Below, piece after piece: positions 17,032 to 26,152 of a stretch of DNA of 64,000 bases. The translations under genes and the position numbers were made by a program. The notes beneath the pieces are model-generated. The model did not search any database. It saw nothing but the letters and a program-made list of their open reading frames with translations, and was not told where the DNA came from. Where the stretch lies: contig NZ_JAOTBE010000006.1 in the NCBI RefSeq assembly GCF_026162645.1, forward strand, positions 32,260-96,259, read 5' to 3'. Each line of letters starts with the position of its first letter. Position 1 is the first letter of the stretch. The DNA is from Paracoccus rhizosphaerae. GTDB lineage: Bacteria > Pseudomonadota > Alphaproteobacteria > Rhodobacterales > Rhodobacteraceae.

Positions 17032-17985
17032 ATGCCGCATGATCATGACCACGCCCATCTGGACCCCGCATCCGGCGACCGGCGGGTCTCGATCGCAATC
17101 TGGGCCAACGCCCTTCTGACGGTCGCGCAGATTGTCGGCGGCATCCTGTCCGGCAGCCTTGCCCTGATCGCTGATGCGCTGCACAACTTCTCGGACATGG
17201 CCTCGCTTGTCATCGCCTTCGTGGCCCGCAAGATTGCGCGACGGCCAGCGGATGAGCGGATGACCTTCGGCTATGGCCGGATCGAGATCGTCGCCGCGCT
17301 GATCAACTATACGACCCTGATCCTGGTCGGGGTCTATCTGATCTATGAAGGCGTCATGCGCTTCATCGAACCCTCCGGGGTCCAGGGCTGGACCGTCGTC
17401 GTCCTGGGTGCCGTGGCGCTGGCCGTGGACAGCCTGACGGCTTGGCTGACCTGGTCGATGCAGAAGGGCAGCGTGAACATCCGGGCGCTGTTCCTCCACA
17501 ACCTGTCGGACGCGCTGGCCTCGGTCGCGGTGATCGTCGGCGGCTCGCTGATCATCCTCTACGATGAGACCTGGGTCGATCCGGCGATCACCATCGGTAT
17601 CGCGCTCTATATCCTCTACCTCGCCCTGACCGAGATCGGCGGCCCGATCCGCACCCTCATGCTTGGCAGCCCGCCGGAGATGGACTGCACGGCCGTCGTC
17701 GACACGATGCGCGGCGTGAAGGGGGTCGTCGACGTTCACCATGTGCACATCTGGCAGATGCAGGAACACGAGGCGGCGCTGGATTGTCACGTGGTCCTTG
17801 ACGACACCGGCTGGCAGAGGATCGAGGCGATCAAGACGACGATCAAGGACAGGTTGAGAAAGCACGGAATCACCCACTCCAGCCTGGAGTTCGAAAACAT
17901 CCATCACGCCCACCAGGAGGCGCAGCTTTTCGGGCATGGGGACGCCGAAAAGGTGGAAGATGCCGTTGATGAGGAAGAACGCTGA
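17032..17985 (+). CDS. Cation diffusion facilitator (Zn/Co/Cd efflux, CzcD-like)
   Basis: The 317-residue inner-membrane protein exports divalent metal ions in exchange for protons. It has a His-rich N-terminus (MPHDHDHAH), six predicted membrane helices, and the transport-site motifs HNFSDMASL in helix 2 and HNLSDALASV in helix 5. A cytoplasmic C-terminal domain contains VHHVHIWQM. These His/Asp pairs favour zinc. The ATG at 17032 follows AAGAGGAGG with ordinary spacing and is preferred to an in-frame Met at 16975. Confidence 0.93.
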   Translation: MPHDHDHAHLDPASGDRRVSIAIWANALLTVAQIVGGILSGSLALIADALHNFSDMASLVIAFVARKIARRPADERMTFGYGRIEIVAALINYTTLILVGVYLIYEGVMRFIEPSGVQGWTVVVLGAVALAVDSLTAWLTWSMQKGSVNIRALFLHNLSDALASVAVIVGGSLIILYDETWVDPAITIGIALYILYLALTEIGGPIRTLMLGSPPEMDCTAVVDTMRGVKGVVDVHHVHIWQMQEHEAALDCHVVLDDTGWQRIEAIKTTIKDRLRKHGITHSSLEFENIHHAHQEAQLFGHGDAEKVEDAVDEEER

Positions 17986-18622
17986 ATGCTGGCGCCGGAC
18001 TGCCGGGGACCATCGTGAGGCAGGCGCGCAGCCCGCTACCAAGGCGTGCTTCGCTGATCTTTTTCGGCGCCCTATGACCGCCTCCGAGGCGTAGCGCATC
18101 AGGGACCAAACGGCCTACACCACGCCCTCTCCCTTTGGGCATATTTGCGCCGTGCAGGCCATGACGCAGAGCTTCTACATTGGCGTCGATGAACACTGCC
18201 TCCGGCTTCAGATTTCCTGTGTGCCGCATTCAGATTTCGCGCCGGTGGATTTCAGGCGCAGGCAAGACGACAGTGAGTATATCAGTCGCAACAGGAAACG
18301 ATTAGCCAGCGTCTCCACCCTCCACTGACGGGCCACAAGGGTGCCGTTCTGTTAGCAATTCGGCGATTGGACGATCTGACCAAGGCGCTGCCGCAGGTTG
18401 CGATAGATCGTCAGGGTCATTACCGACCGCTGCTCAGATAACTGCCCGGCCTTGCGAATTCACCCCTTCGGGCACTCTAATCTTGCCGTATCGCACCGGA
18501 GGCGGCCGGCGCGGTTGCGATGCTTGCGTCTTCGGGCGTGTCATGGGATGGACGGGGTCTATCCCGTCCTGTTGTCCCCGCGCTCGCCAAGGGGCGCTTT
18601 TTCTGGTTGGCGACCCCGGCTC
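17986..18622. other. Long intergenic region, possible decayed mobile-element debris
   Basis: This 637-base stretch has no gene I can defend and is less GC-rich around 18120-18350. A 55-codon open frame at 18161-18328 (MTQSFYIGVDEHCLRLQISC) faintly recalls the YIGVD opening of IS110-type transposases, but no further transposase motif follows. The mixed composition next to a broken ClC gene is compatible with old insertion or deletion events. Nothing firmer can be said. Confidence 0.4.
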
Positions 18623-19952
18623 ATGCGCAGACCCCTCATCCGTTCCCGCGTCTTCCGGCGATCGCGCAGCCTGTTGACCAATCGCGACCGTTGGCGGGGA
18701 CGCCTCGTGTTCTGGCTGGGGGCGCTGGCGGTCGGGATCGTCAGCACGGCCTTTGCCTGGCTGGCTGACATGGCCGGAGAATTGTTTCACGCATTCTCGG
18801 GCGGAGGAACGACGCCATGGCTGCTGGCCGTGATGCCCACGGCCTTCATCGGCTCGGCCTGGGCTGCACAGCGGGTTTTTCCCGGATCGCAGGGCAGCGG
18901 CATCCCACAGGCCATGGCCGCCCGCGCGCTGGAAGGGGAAGAGCGGCACCTTTACATGACGCTGAAGATCGCCGTGGGGAAACTTCTTCTGACGCTGTGG
19001 GGGGCTGCTCTTCGGAGCCTCGATCGGGCGCGAGGGGCCGACCGTGCAGATCGGCGCCGCCATCATGCTGACCAGCGCCCGTATCGGCAGCCTGTCTCAT
19101 GCGCGCGGCCTGATTCTGGCGGGCGCGGCGGCGGGCATCGCGGCGGCGTTCAACACGCCGCTGGCCGGCATCGTCTTCGCCATCGAGGAGATGGCCCGCA
19201 ACTTCCAGACCCGCACCAACGGGCTGGTGCTGTCGACGGTGGTAATCGCGGGCGTGGCGGCGCTGGCGATATCGGGCAGCTATACCTATTTCGGCGAGGC
19301 CGGGCTTGAACCGCACTTCCCCCGCGACTGGCTGCTTGTAGGCCTGATCGGCGTGGCGGGCGGGGCCTTTGGGGCGGCGTTCAGCCGGACGGTCCTGTTC
19401 CTGACCCGCCGGGTCCGGCAGTGGAAATCGGCGTCAGACAGGCGAAAGCTGCTGATCGTGGCCGGCGGGGCGGGCCTTGCTGTGGCCGCCCTCGGCCTCT
19501 TCAGCGGCGGCACCGTCTTCGGCACCAGCTATGAGGAAGCGCGCTTGGCTGTCCAGGGCGAGGCCCTGCCGCCGACCTTCTTCGTGACCAAGCTGCTGGC
19601 GACGATGGCCTCGACGGTGTCGGGCATCCCGGGCGGCATCTTCGCGCCGTCGCTGTCGATCGGGGCGGGGCTCGGCAACCAGATGGGCGTGATGTTGGGC
19701 GGCTCGCTCGGGCTTGCGGCGGTGCTGGGCATGGCCAGCTATTTTGCGGGCGTCGTCCAGTCGCCGATGACGGCCTTCGTCATCGTGATGGAGATGACCG
19801 CGACGCAGGAACATGCCCTTCCCATCATGGCGGCCGCGCTCGTGGGCTTTGGCGTCTCGCGCATCCTCTCGCCCGAGCCGCTCTATCACGGGCTGGCGCG
19901 GCTCTGGGTCGCCGATGCGCTGAAGCACCGCCGACGCAGCCAGCGCGGCTGA
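18623..19952 (+). pseudogene. ClC-family chloride channel/antiporter, frameshifted at a G6 run
   Basis: The two reading frames together give a ClC protein of about 442 residues: FWLGALAVGIVSTAFAWLAD helix, the GSGIPQ anion-filter motif, then, after the shift, GREGPTVQIGAAI, and GIPGGIFAPSLSIGAGLG, the third signature. The break is at the G6 tract 18999-19004; removing one G joins TLWG to LLFGASIGREGP without loss. The first frame otherwise ends in arginine-rich nonsense at 19309. Family members move Cl- (often exchanging H+) across the inner membrane. It may be inactivated, phase-variable, or an assembly error. Start at 18623 is the first ATG before the basic N-terminus. Confidence 0.88.
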
Positions 19953-19953
19953 T

Positions 19954-19984
19954 GCCCGCGCCCGCACGGCTTGCGGGCGCGGGC
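19954..19984. terminator. Hairpin between convergent ClC and chemoreceptor genes
   Basis: A perfect 13-bp GC stem (19954-19966 with 19972-19984) with loop CGGCT lies between the two converging stop codons (19952 and 19993). No T run follows on either strand, so termination efficiency is uncertain. Confidence 0.65.
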
Positions 19985-19992
19985 GCGGGTCG

Positions 19993-21816
19993 TCACCAGC
20001 CCGAACCGACCGCCGCCGGCATTGGCTGCGGCACCACGACCGATCGTCCGTCGCGGGGACTGGTGCGGAACTGCGCGGCCTTCGCGGCCAGCTGCTCGGT
20101 CTGCTCTTCCAAGGCGCGGGCGGCGGCGGTGGTCTGCTCGACCATGGCGGCGTTCTGCTGGGTGACCCTGTCCATCTGGTCGGCACCCTCGGACAGGGCG
20201 CGCAGGCTCTGGGACTGTTCGCGCGTGCTCGTGGCGATCATCGTGATGATGTCGCGCATGGCCGACACCTCGTCCACGATGGTCACAAGCGACGTGCCGG
20301 ACGCGCGGACAAGGTCCGCCCCCTCCTGCACCGAGGCGGTCGAGGTGCCGATCAGCTTCTTGATCTCGTGCGCGGCCTCGACGGTCTTGTGGGCCAGGGC
20401 GCGGACCTCGTGGGCGACGACGGCAAAGCCGCGGCCGGCCTCGCCCGCGCGGGCGGCCTCGATCCCGGCGTTCAACGCCAGAAGGTTGGTCTGGAAGGCG
20501 ATCTCGTCGATGACGGTGATGATCGTGCCGATCCTCTGGGTCGAGCCTTCGATCTCGCCCACGGCGGCGACGGCCTTCTGAACGACGCGCCCGCCGCCTT
20601 CGGCGCTGCGCTGCGCTGCCTCGGCGCTGCTTTCGGCACTCGAGGCGCCGTCGGCGGTCCTGTCGACGCCGCGCGACACCTCGGTCAGGGCCGCCACCGT
20701 CTCCTCAAGGTTGGCGGCCTGCTGTTCGGTGCGCTGCGCCAGATCCTGTGCGGCGGCGCTGATCTCGGCCAGACCGGCGCGCATGATGGTCACGCCTTCG
20801 ACCACCACGCCGAACGCCTCGTCCAACTGGCCGAGCGATTCGTTGAACTGGTGGCGGATCGGACCGAACTCGGCCGCTAGGTTATCGTCGAGGCGCACCG
20901 TCAGGTCGCCGCAGCTGAGGCGATCGAAGCCCTGGCTGATCGCGGCCACGAACTGCTCCAGTTCGGCAGCCTTCAGGCGCGTCGCCTCGACCATCGCCGT
21001 CTGCTGCGCCGTCACCTCGGCCGCGGCGGCGGCCAGGCGGTCGCGTTCGATCGTCGCCTCGCGGAAGGTCTCGACCGCGCGGGCCATGGCGCCGATCTCA
21101 TCGCCTCGCTCGACGCCGGGCGCGGGCATGTCGGTCCGACCCTGCGCCAGCCGCCCCATCATCGCGGTCAGCGACCGGATGGGCCGCCCGATGCTGCGCG
21201 ACAGCGGAATGGCGCAGGCGACCAGCGCTGCGACCAGCAGGGCCGACCACAGACCGCTGCGGCGCAGTTCGGCCATGAAGTCGGCAGTGATGTCGTCGAC
21301 ATAAAGCCCAGCCCCCACCGTCCAGTCCCACGGCGCGAACTGCGCCGAATAGGACAGCTTGGGCAGAGGCTCTCCGCCCGACAGCCGCGCGGTATAGTAG
21401 TCGGTGAAGCCGCCGCCCGCCTGTGCCGTCTGGATCATCTCGCGGATGTGCAGCTTGCCGTGTGCATCGGTGGCGTCCCAGGCCATCGTGCCCTCACGCT
21501 CCCGGTCGGGGTGCATCAACCGCAGCCCTGTCGTGTCGTAGATGAAGACGTAGTCGTCATCGCCATAGCGGATGGCGCGCGCGGCCTCTTTAGCGCGGGT
21601 CTGCGCCTCCTGCAGGGTCATCACGCCGGCATCGGCCTCGGCCGCGAAATGTGCAAGGATGCTCATCGTGCTGGCGACCTGGGTCTCGATCAGCTCCTTT
21701 CGGTCGTTCCACAACACCTTGTTCAGCGACATCAGCTGCAGCGACATCGCCACCACGCTCAGCGCCACTGCCACCCCGATCATCAACGTCAGCTTTTTCG
21801 ATATCCCAAAGCCCAT
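19993..21816 (-). CDS. Methyl-accepting chemotaxis protein with single-Cache periplasmic domain
   Basis: This 607-residue receptor has a first membrane helix at about 8-28, a periplasmic Cache-type domain (residues 40-185, with [19 protein letters not shown] and [21 protein letters not shown]), a second helix near 190-208, a HAMP domain, and a methyl-accepting signalling domain. The signalling tip [21 protein letters not shown] is intact. Small-molecule binding is likely, with organic acids as common ligands of this Cache type, but the ligand is unknown. No che genes are nearby. It is co-directional with and 78 bases after the AI-2E-family gene. Confidence 0.93.
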   Translation of the reverse strand: MGFGISKKLTLMIGVAVALSVVAMSLQLMSLNKVLWNDRKELIETQVASTMSILAHFAAEADAGVMTLQEAQTRAKEAARAIRYGDDDYVFIYDTTGLRLMHPDREREGTMAWDATDAHGKLHIREMIQTAQAGGGFTDYYTARLSGGEPLPKLSYSAQFAPWDWTVGAGLYVDDITADFMAELRRSGLWSALLVAALVACAIPLSRSIGRPIRSLTAMMGRLAQGRTDMPAPGVERGDEIGAMARAVETFREATIERDRLAAAAAEVTAQQTAMVEATRLKAAELEQFVAAISQGFDRLSCGDLTVRLDDNLAAEFGPIRHQFNESLGQLDEAFGVVVEGVTIMRAGLAEISAAAQDLAQRTEQQAANLEETVAALTEVSRGVDRTADGASSAESSAEAAQRSAEGGGRVVQKAVAAVGEIEGSTQRIGTIITVIDEIAFQTNLLALNAGIEAARAGEAGRGFAVVAHEVRALAHKTVEAAHEIKKLIGTSTASVQEGADLVRASGTSLVTIVDEVSAMRDIITMIATSTREQSQSLRALSEGADQMDRVTQQNAAMVEQTTAAARALEEQTEQLAAKAAQFRTSPRDGRSVVVPQPMPAAVGSGW

Positions 21817-21894
21817 TGCCCCACCTTTCTTGTCTCGCCGAAGCGACGATAGACGGGAAAGGTCAAGGGAGGGTTTACGCCGGCGATTCGGGGA

Positions 21895-23145
21895 TCAAAA
21901 GCTGCCGGAACGCTCTTCCGGGTTGACCATCTCGCGCGTCATGGCGCGGGCGGCGGGTTCGTCCTCGGCCTCGGCACCGGTCTCGACCAGTTCCTTGGCC
22001 TCGGTCTCGTCGTCGTCCTCCAGCGCCGGGGGTTTGTCGCCAGCCAGGAAGTTGCCGAACTTCTCCCAGCCGGGGACATGTTCGGCCAAGACCCGCAACA
22101 CGACCAGGACAGGCACCGCGATCACCATCCCGATGACCGACCACAGCCAGGCCCACAGCGCCACTGCCAGGAACACGACGACGGTGTTCATCTGCAGGCG
22201 GCGCGATACGAAGTAAGGCGTGATGATCTGACCTTCCAGCGAGGTCAGGCCCAGATAGGTCAGCGCGACCATCGCCGGCCAGAACAGCCCCGGCATCACG
22301 ACCAGCGCCACCAGCCCCGAGATCGCGACCCCGGTGATCGCCCCCAGATACGGGATATAGTTCAGGATGAAGCCGCCGATGCCGAACAGCAGCGCGCCCG
22401 GCAGACCCCAGGCCCACATCGCCAACCCGATCGCCAGCCCCAGGCAGGCATTGATGATGGTGATCGCGCCAAGGTAGTTGCCAAGCGAATCCTCGATCTC
22501 TCGCAGGGCCAGATAGGCGCCGCGCTTGTCGCGCATGCGGTCAAAGCTCTGGACGATCTTCAGATACAGAAGATCGCCCGAGGCGATCATGAAGAACAGC
22601 AGGATCAGCGTGAAGACGGTCTGCCCCAGAAGCAGGGGCGCGGTCTTCAGGACCATCCCCAGCGTCGTCTCTCCGTCCTGCTCGATGCGGATGGCGGGGG
22701 CGTCGTCGGGCAGCGTGTCCTCGGTCTGAGCCTCCTCGATTCGCGCGGCCGCGTCGCGCAGGTCGGACAGGCTGTCCCGGACGCTGTCGAACTTCTGTTC
22801 CAGCTGGTAGCTGATCAGCGGCATGTTCGAGATCGCTCGGCTGATCGGACCGCTGGCGGCATAGGCAATGACGGCGACGGCCAGCAGGATCGACAGGGTG
22901 ATGCCGGCGGCCGTCATGGCGTCCGGCACGCCCCGCCGCTGGGCGAAGCGGCGCAGGGGGGTAAAGACGAAAAACAGCAGCACCGCCATCGTCACCGGCA
23001 TCAGGAAGTCCCGGCCGGCCGCGATGGCCCCAAAGCCCATGATCAGGAAGATCCCGATGACGGCCCAATTTGCCAGTCGCGGGACAGAGCTTTCGCCTTC
23101 GTTGGCGAAGCGTGGAAACAGATAGCCCTTGCTTGGACCAGGCAT
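21895..23145 (-). CDS. AI-2E family (TqsA/PerM-type) membrane permease
   Basis: The 416-residue protein has about eight hydrophobic helices: two before residue 65, a central coiled segment, and the C-terminal cluster containing FLVGAI-type and NYIPYLGAITGV motifs, typical of the AI-2E family. The final segment is acidic and cytoplasmic. Members include the E. coli AI-2 exporter and Na+/H+ antiporters, so the substrate cannot be deduced. The ATG at 23145 has a GGGGGG tract four bases upstream and is preferred over an in-frame Met at 23256. Confidence 0.88.
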   Translation of the reverse strand: MPGPSKGYLFPRFANEGESSVPRLANWAVIGIFLIMGFGAIAAGRDFLMPVTMAVLLFFVFTPLRRFAQRRGVPDAMTAAGITLSILLAVAVIAYAASGPISRAISNMPLISYQLEQKFDSVRDSLSDLRDAAARIEEAQTEDTLPDDAPAIRIEQDGETTLGMVLKTAPLLLGQTVFTLILLFFMIASGDLLYLKIVQSFDRMRDKRGAYLALREIEDSLGNYLGAITIINACLGLAIGLAMWAWGLPGALLFGIGGFILNYIPYLGAITGVAISGLVALVVMPGLFWPAMVALTYLGLTSLEGQIITPYFVSRRLQMNTVVVFLAVALWAWLWSVIGMVIAVPVLVVLRVLAEHVPGWEKFGNFLAGDKPPALEDDDETEAKELVETGAEAEDEPAARAMTREMVNPEERSGSF

Positions 23146-23261
23146 CAGACCCCCCGGATGCTTCGAGCGGACCGGTCGGACCCACATGGAAGACCCGGCA
23201 AAACGCAGGCGGCGGCCGGGTTGTTCCGGACCGCCGCCCAAAGCATCATAGATCATGCGAG

Positions 23262-24488
23262 TCAGATCGCGTGGTCACCCTCGGCGTCGATGACGCGGGT
23301 GGGCAGGCCCATCTGGCCCAGCAGCTCCAGAAAGGGGCGCGTGGGCAGGTCCTCGACATTGGCCATCTTCCTGACGTCCCAGGGCCCACGGGCGATCAGG
23401 ATCGCCGCCGCCACGGGCGGCACGCCGGCGGTATAGCTGATGCCCTGGCTGCCGACCTCCTCGAAGGCCTCCTTGTGGTCGGCGACGTTGTAGATGAAGA
23501 CCTCGCCGGGCTTGCCGTCGCGGGTGCCTTTCACCAGATCGCCGATGCAGGTCTTGCCCTCATAGTCAGGTGCAAGGCTGGCTGGGTCCGGCAGCACGGC
23601 CTTGACCACCTTCAGGGGCACGACCTCGGACCCGTCGGCCAGCGTGACCGGCTGTTCCGACAGCAGGCCCAGCTTCTGCAGGACAGTAAAGACGTTGATG
23701 TAGTGTTCGCCAAAGCCCATCCAGAACCGCACGTCGGCATCCGGATAGCGAGCGGACAGGCTGTGCACTTCGTCATGGCCCGACAGATAGGCGGTGCGCT
23801 TGCCGACGACGGGCAGGTCCCATTCGCGGCCCACCTCGAACATGCGGTTCTGCTGCCATTCGCCGCCCTGCCAGGAATAGACGGTGCCGGTGAATTCGCG
23901 GAAGTTGATCTCGGGGTCGAAGTTCGTGGCGAACCAGCGGCCGTGCGACCCGGCATTGATATCGACGATGTCGATGCTGTCGATCTTGTCGAAGTACTCG
24001 TCCTCGGCCAGGCGCGCATAGGCATTCACGACGCCCGGATCGAAGCCCGCGCCCAGAACGGCGGTGATGCCGGCCTTGGCCACATCCTCGCGCCGCTTCC
24101 ATTCGTAATTGCCGTACCAGGGCGGCGTCTCGCAGACTTTGGACGGATCCTCGTGAATGGCCGTGTCGATATAGGCGGCGCCGCCGCGGATGCAGCCCTC
24201 GAGCACCGTCATGTTGATGAAGGCCGTGCCCACATTGATCACGATGCCCGCGTCGACCTTGCGGATCAGCGCCTCGACCGCGCCCGCATCCATCGCATCC
24301 AGCGCATGGCTGGTGAAGGGCATCTGGTGGCCCTTGTCGCGCAAGCTGTCGATGATGGCATCGGCCTTGGCCTGCGTGCGGTTCGCGATGTGCAATTCGC
24401 CGAATTCGGCCGCCCACTGCGCGACCTTGTGCGCCGTGACCTGCGCCACGCCGCCCGCACCGATGATGAGCACGTTCTTCTTCGCCAA
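23262..24488 (-). CDS. Carboxynorspermidine/carboxyspermidine dehydrogenase (saccharopine dehydrogenase family)
   Basis: The enzyme condenses a diamine with aspartate beta-semialdehyde using NADPH to give carboxy(nor)spermidine. The 408-residue protein begins with a Rossmann motif (VLIIGAGGVAQVTAHK), continues with ELHIANRTQAKAD, and has GAGFDPGVVNAYARLAEDEYFD and ISYTAGVPPVAAA, segments characteristic of Lys1-type CASDH. It follows nspC on the same strand, 35 bases apart, so both steps of the alternative spermidine pathway are encoded together. Whether the cell makes spermidine or norspermidine depends on the diamine available and cannot be read here. Confidence 0.93.
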   Translation of the reverse strand: MAKKNVLIIGAGGVAQVTAHKVAQWAAEFGELHIANRTQAKADAIIDSLRDKGHQMPFTSHALDAMDAGAVEALIRKVDAGIVINVGTAFINMTVLEGCIRGGAAYIDTAIHEDPSKVCETPPWYGNYEWKRREDVAKAGITAVLGAGFDPGVVNAYARLAEDEYFDKIDSIDIVDINAGSHGRWFATNFDPEINFREFTGTVYSWQGGEWQQNRMFEVGREWDLPVVGKRTAYLSGHDEVHSLSARYPDADVRFWMGFGEHYINVFTVLQKLGLLSEQPVTLADGSEVVPLKVVKAVLPDPASLAPDYEGKTCIGDLVKGTRDGKPGEVFIYNVADHKEAFEEVGSQGISYTAGVPPVAAAILIARGPWDVRKMANVEDLPTRPFLELLGQMGLPTRVIDAEGDHAI

Positions 24489-24523
24489 TTCTGTCTCCTT
24501 CAGGTGGCAGAGGATGGGTCGCC

Positions 24524-25624
24524 TCAGGAAAGGCTGCCTTTGTAGTCGTCAAAGCCGAAGCTGCGGACGGTGCGGACCGATCCGTCCTCCTCCAGCCGGG
24601 CGATGGCGGGCATGGCCACGCCGTTGAACCAGTTCTTCTTGACCATGGTATAGCCGGCCGCATCGTCGATGCTGATCCGGTCGCCGACCTGCAGCGGACG
24701 CTGGAACCGCGCCTCGCCGAAGATGTCGCCGGCCAGACAGGTCTTGCCGGCCACCTGATAGGCATGGTCGCCCGACTGCGGCAGCTTTGCGGTTTCGCGA
24801 TAGATCAGCAGGTCCAGCATGTGCGCCTCGGTGCTGCTGTCGACGATGGCGATCTTCTTGCCGTTGTCGATGATGTCCAGGACTGACACCTCCAGCGTGG
24901 TGGTGCGGGTGATGCTGGCCTCGCCGGGCTCCAGGAACGCCTGCACGCCGAAGCGGTCCTGGAAGGCCTTCAGCCGGTCGGCCAGGCGCTGCAGCGGATA
25001 GCCTTCGCCGGTGAAATGAATGCCGCCGCCCAGGGACACCCAGTCCAGCCGCTTCAGCAGGCCGCCGAACTCATCCTCGATCCGGGTCAACTGGCGGTCG
25101 AAAAGCTCGAAGTCGGCATTTTCGCAATTGTAGTGGATCATCACGCCATTGATGCGGTCCAGCGCGCCTTCCAGCCGCGCGGGGTCGGCCTCGCCCAGGC
25201 GAGAGAACGGCCGCGCGGGGTCGGCCAGATCGAAGCCGCTGGTCGAAAAGCGCGGGTTCAGGCGCAGGCCGGTGGCGATGCCCTTGGTGCGGTCGGCGAA
25301 GCGGTCCAGCTGCGACAGGCTGTTGAAGATGATCTTGTCGGCATAGCTGACGGCTTCGTCGATCTCGTGGTCGGCCCAGGCCACGGAATAGGCGTGGGTC
25401 TCGCGGCCAAACTCCTCATGCCCCAGTCGCAGCTCGAACAACGACGAGGAGGTCGTCCCGTCCATGTACTCGCGCATCAGGTCGAAGACCGACCAGGTGG
25501 CAAAGCATTTCAGCGCCAGCAGCGCCTTGGCGCCCGATGCCTCTCGCAGCCAGGCGACCTTCTCCATGTTGGCGCGCAGCTTTGCCATGTCGATCAGGTA
25601 ATATGGCGTCTGCGGCAGGGTCAT
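24524..25624 (-). CDS. nspC: Carboxynorspermidine decarboxylase
   Basis: This PLP-dependent, alanine-racemase-fold enzyme decarboxylates carboxy(nor)spermidine. The 366-residue protein starts with MTLPQTPYYLIDMAKLRANM, has the PLP lysine in AKALLALKCFATWS, and contains MIHYNCENADF, WVSLGGGIHFTGEGYP and the cysteine of KTCLAGDIFGEARF. The ATG at 25624 is supported by a GAAGGAAG ribosome-binding site and by homology at the N-terminus; a longer frame to 25708 is rejected. A candidate promoter and a G13/C13 tract lie upstream. Confidence 0.95.
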   Translation of the reverse strand: MTLPQTPYYLIDMAKLRANMEKVAWLREASGAKALLALKCFATWSVFDLMREYMDGTTSSSLFELRLGHEEFGRETHAYSVAWADHEIDEAVSYADKIIFNSLSQLDRFADRTKGIATGLRLNPRFSTSGFDLADPARPFSRLGEADPARLEGALDRINGVMIHYNCENADFELFDRQLTRIEDEFGGLLKRLDWVSLGGGIHFTGEGYPLQRLADRLKAFQDRFGVQAFLEPGEASITRTTTLEVSVLDIIDNGKKIAIVDSSTEAHMLDLLIYRETAKLPQSGDHAYQVAGKTCLAGDIFGEARFQRPLQVGDRISIDDAAGYTMVKKNWFNGVAMPAIARLEEDGSVRTVRSFGFDDYKGSLS

Positions 25625-25671
25625 GGGCGGCTTCCTTCGGTGGCGCGGACGGGACGGCGTGCAAGGCCGCC

Positions 25672-25700
25672 GATATAGCCATGCCCCTTGTTCTTCGCAA
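25672..25700 (-). promoter_or_regulatory. Candidate sigma-70 promoter of nspC
   Basis: On the minus strand TTGCGA (25695-25700) and TATATC (25672-25677) are separated by exactly 17 bases; each has four of six consensus matches. The -10 box lies 48 bases before the nspC ATG. Confidence 0.45.
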
Positions 25701-25733
25701 GGAAACATGACGCGCCGGTGACTGGTCCCGCGT

Positions 25734-25746
25734 GGGGGGGGGGGGG
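25734..25746. repeat. G13 homopolymer (C13 on the coding strand)
   Basis: Thirteen consecutive G residues occupy the intergenic space just after the stop of the upstream hypothetical gene (25750-25752). The tract ends 34 bases before the -35 box of the candidate nspC promoter. It is by far the longest homopolymer I noticed in the window. Confidence 0.95.
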
Positions 25747-25749
25747 CGA

Positions 25750-26142
25750 TCAGCGGCGGGCGTGGTCCGCGGCAAAGCGGCGCAGCTCTCGCTTGACCAG
25801 CTCAAGCTCGGCCCGCAGCGTCGCCACCTCGGCCATCAGATCGGCGTCCAGAGGCCGGCCCGCCATCAGCGCAAGCCGCGCCAGCACTTGGCCGTCGGGC
25901 CGCGCATCCTCGCCCGGTGCGCCGTCATCCGACTTGAGGAGAAGCGTCTGCACGCCGCTGGTCAGGACCTCGGCAGGCAGGGACAGTGCCAGATGCCAGG
26001 CGTCCTTCCGTTCCGCGACCGGGACCGCCTCGGCCAGGATCTCTCCGTGCTGGACCAGGATCACGCGGGCCGGCGCCGTCTCCCCGCGCAGGCAACCGCG
26101 CCAGATGCCGCCGCGAACGCCATGATCTTCGAATGTCAGCAT
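25750..26142 (-). CDS. Conserved-looking hypothetical protein with C-terminal coiled coil
   Basis: The 130-residue protein has a beta-rich first half (RGGIWRGCLRGETAPARVILVQHG) and a charged helical C-terminus (VATLRAELELVKRELRRFAADH) that could form a coiled coil. I cannot name a family. It starts 10 bases after the stop of the upstream DUF6478-like gene and is therefore probably co-transcribed with it. Composition and codon use match neighbouring genes. Confidence 0.65.
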   Translation of the reverse strand: MLTFEDHGVRGGIWRGCLRGETAPARVILVQHGEILAEAVPVAERKDAWHLALSLPAEVLTSGVQTLLLKSDDGAPGEDARPDGQVLARLALMAGRPLDADLMAEVATLRAELELVKRELRRFAADHARR

Positions 26143-26152
26143 GACGCTCCCC

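Noticed and set aside
18161..18328. 55-codon frame resembling an IS110 transposase opening
   Set aside because: The YIGVD match is short, the rest has no transposase motif, and no element ends were found; kept only as a remark.
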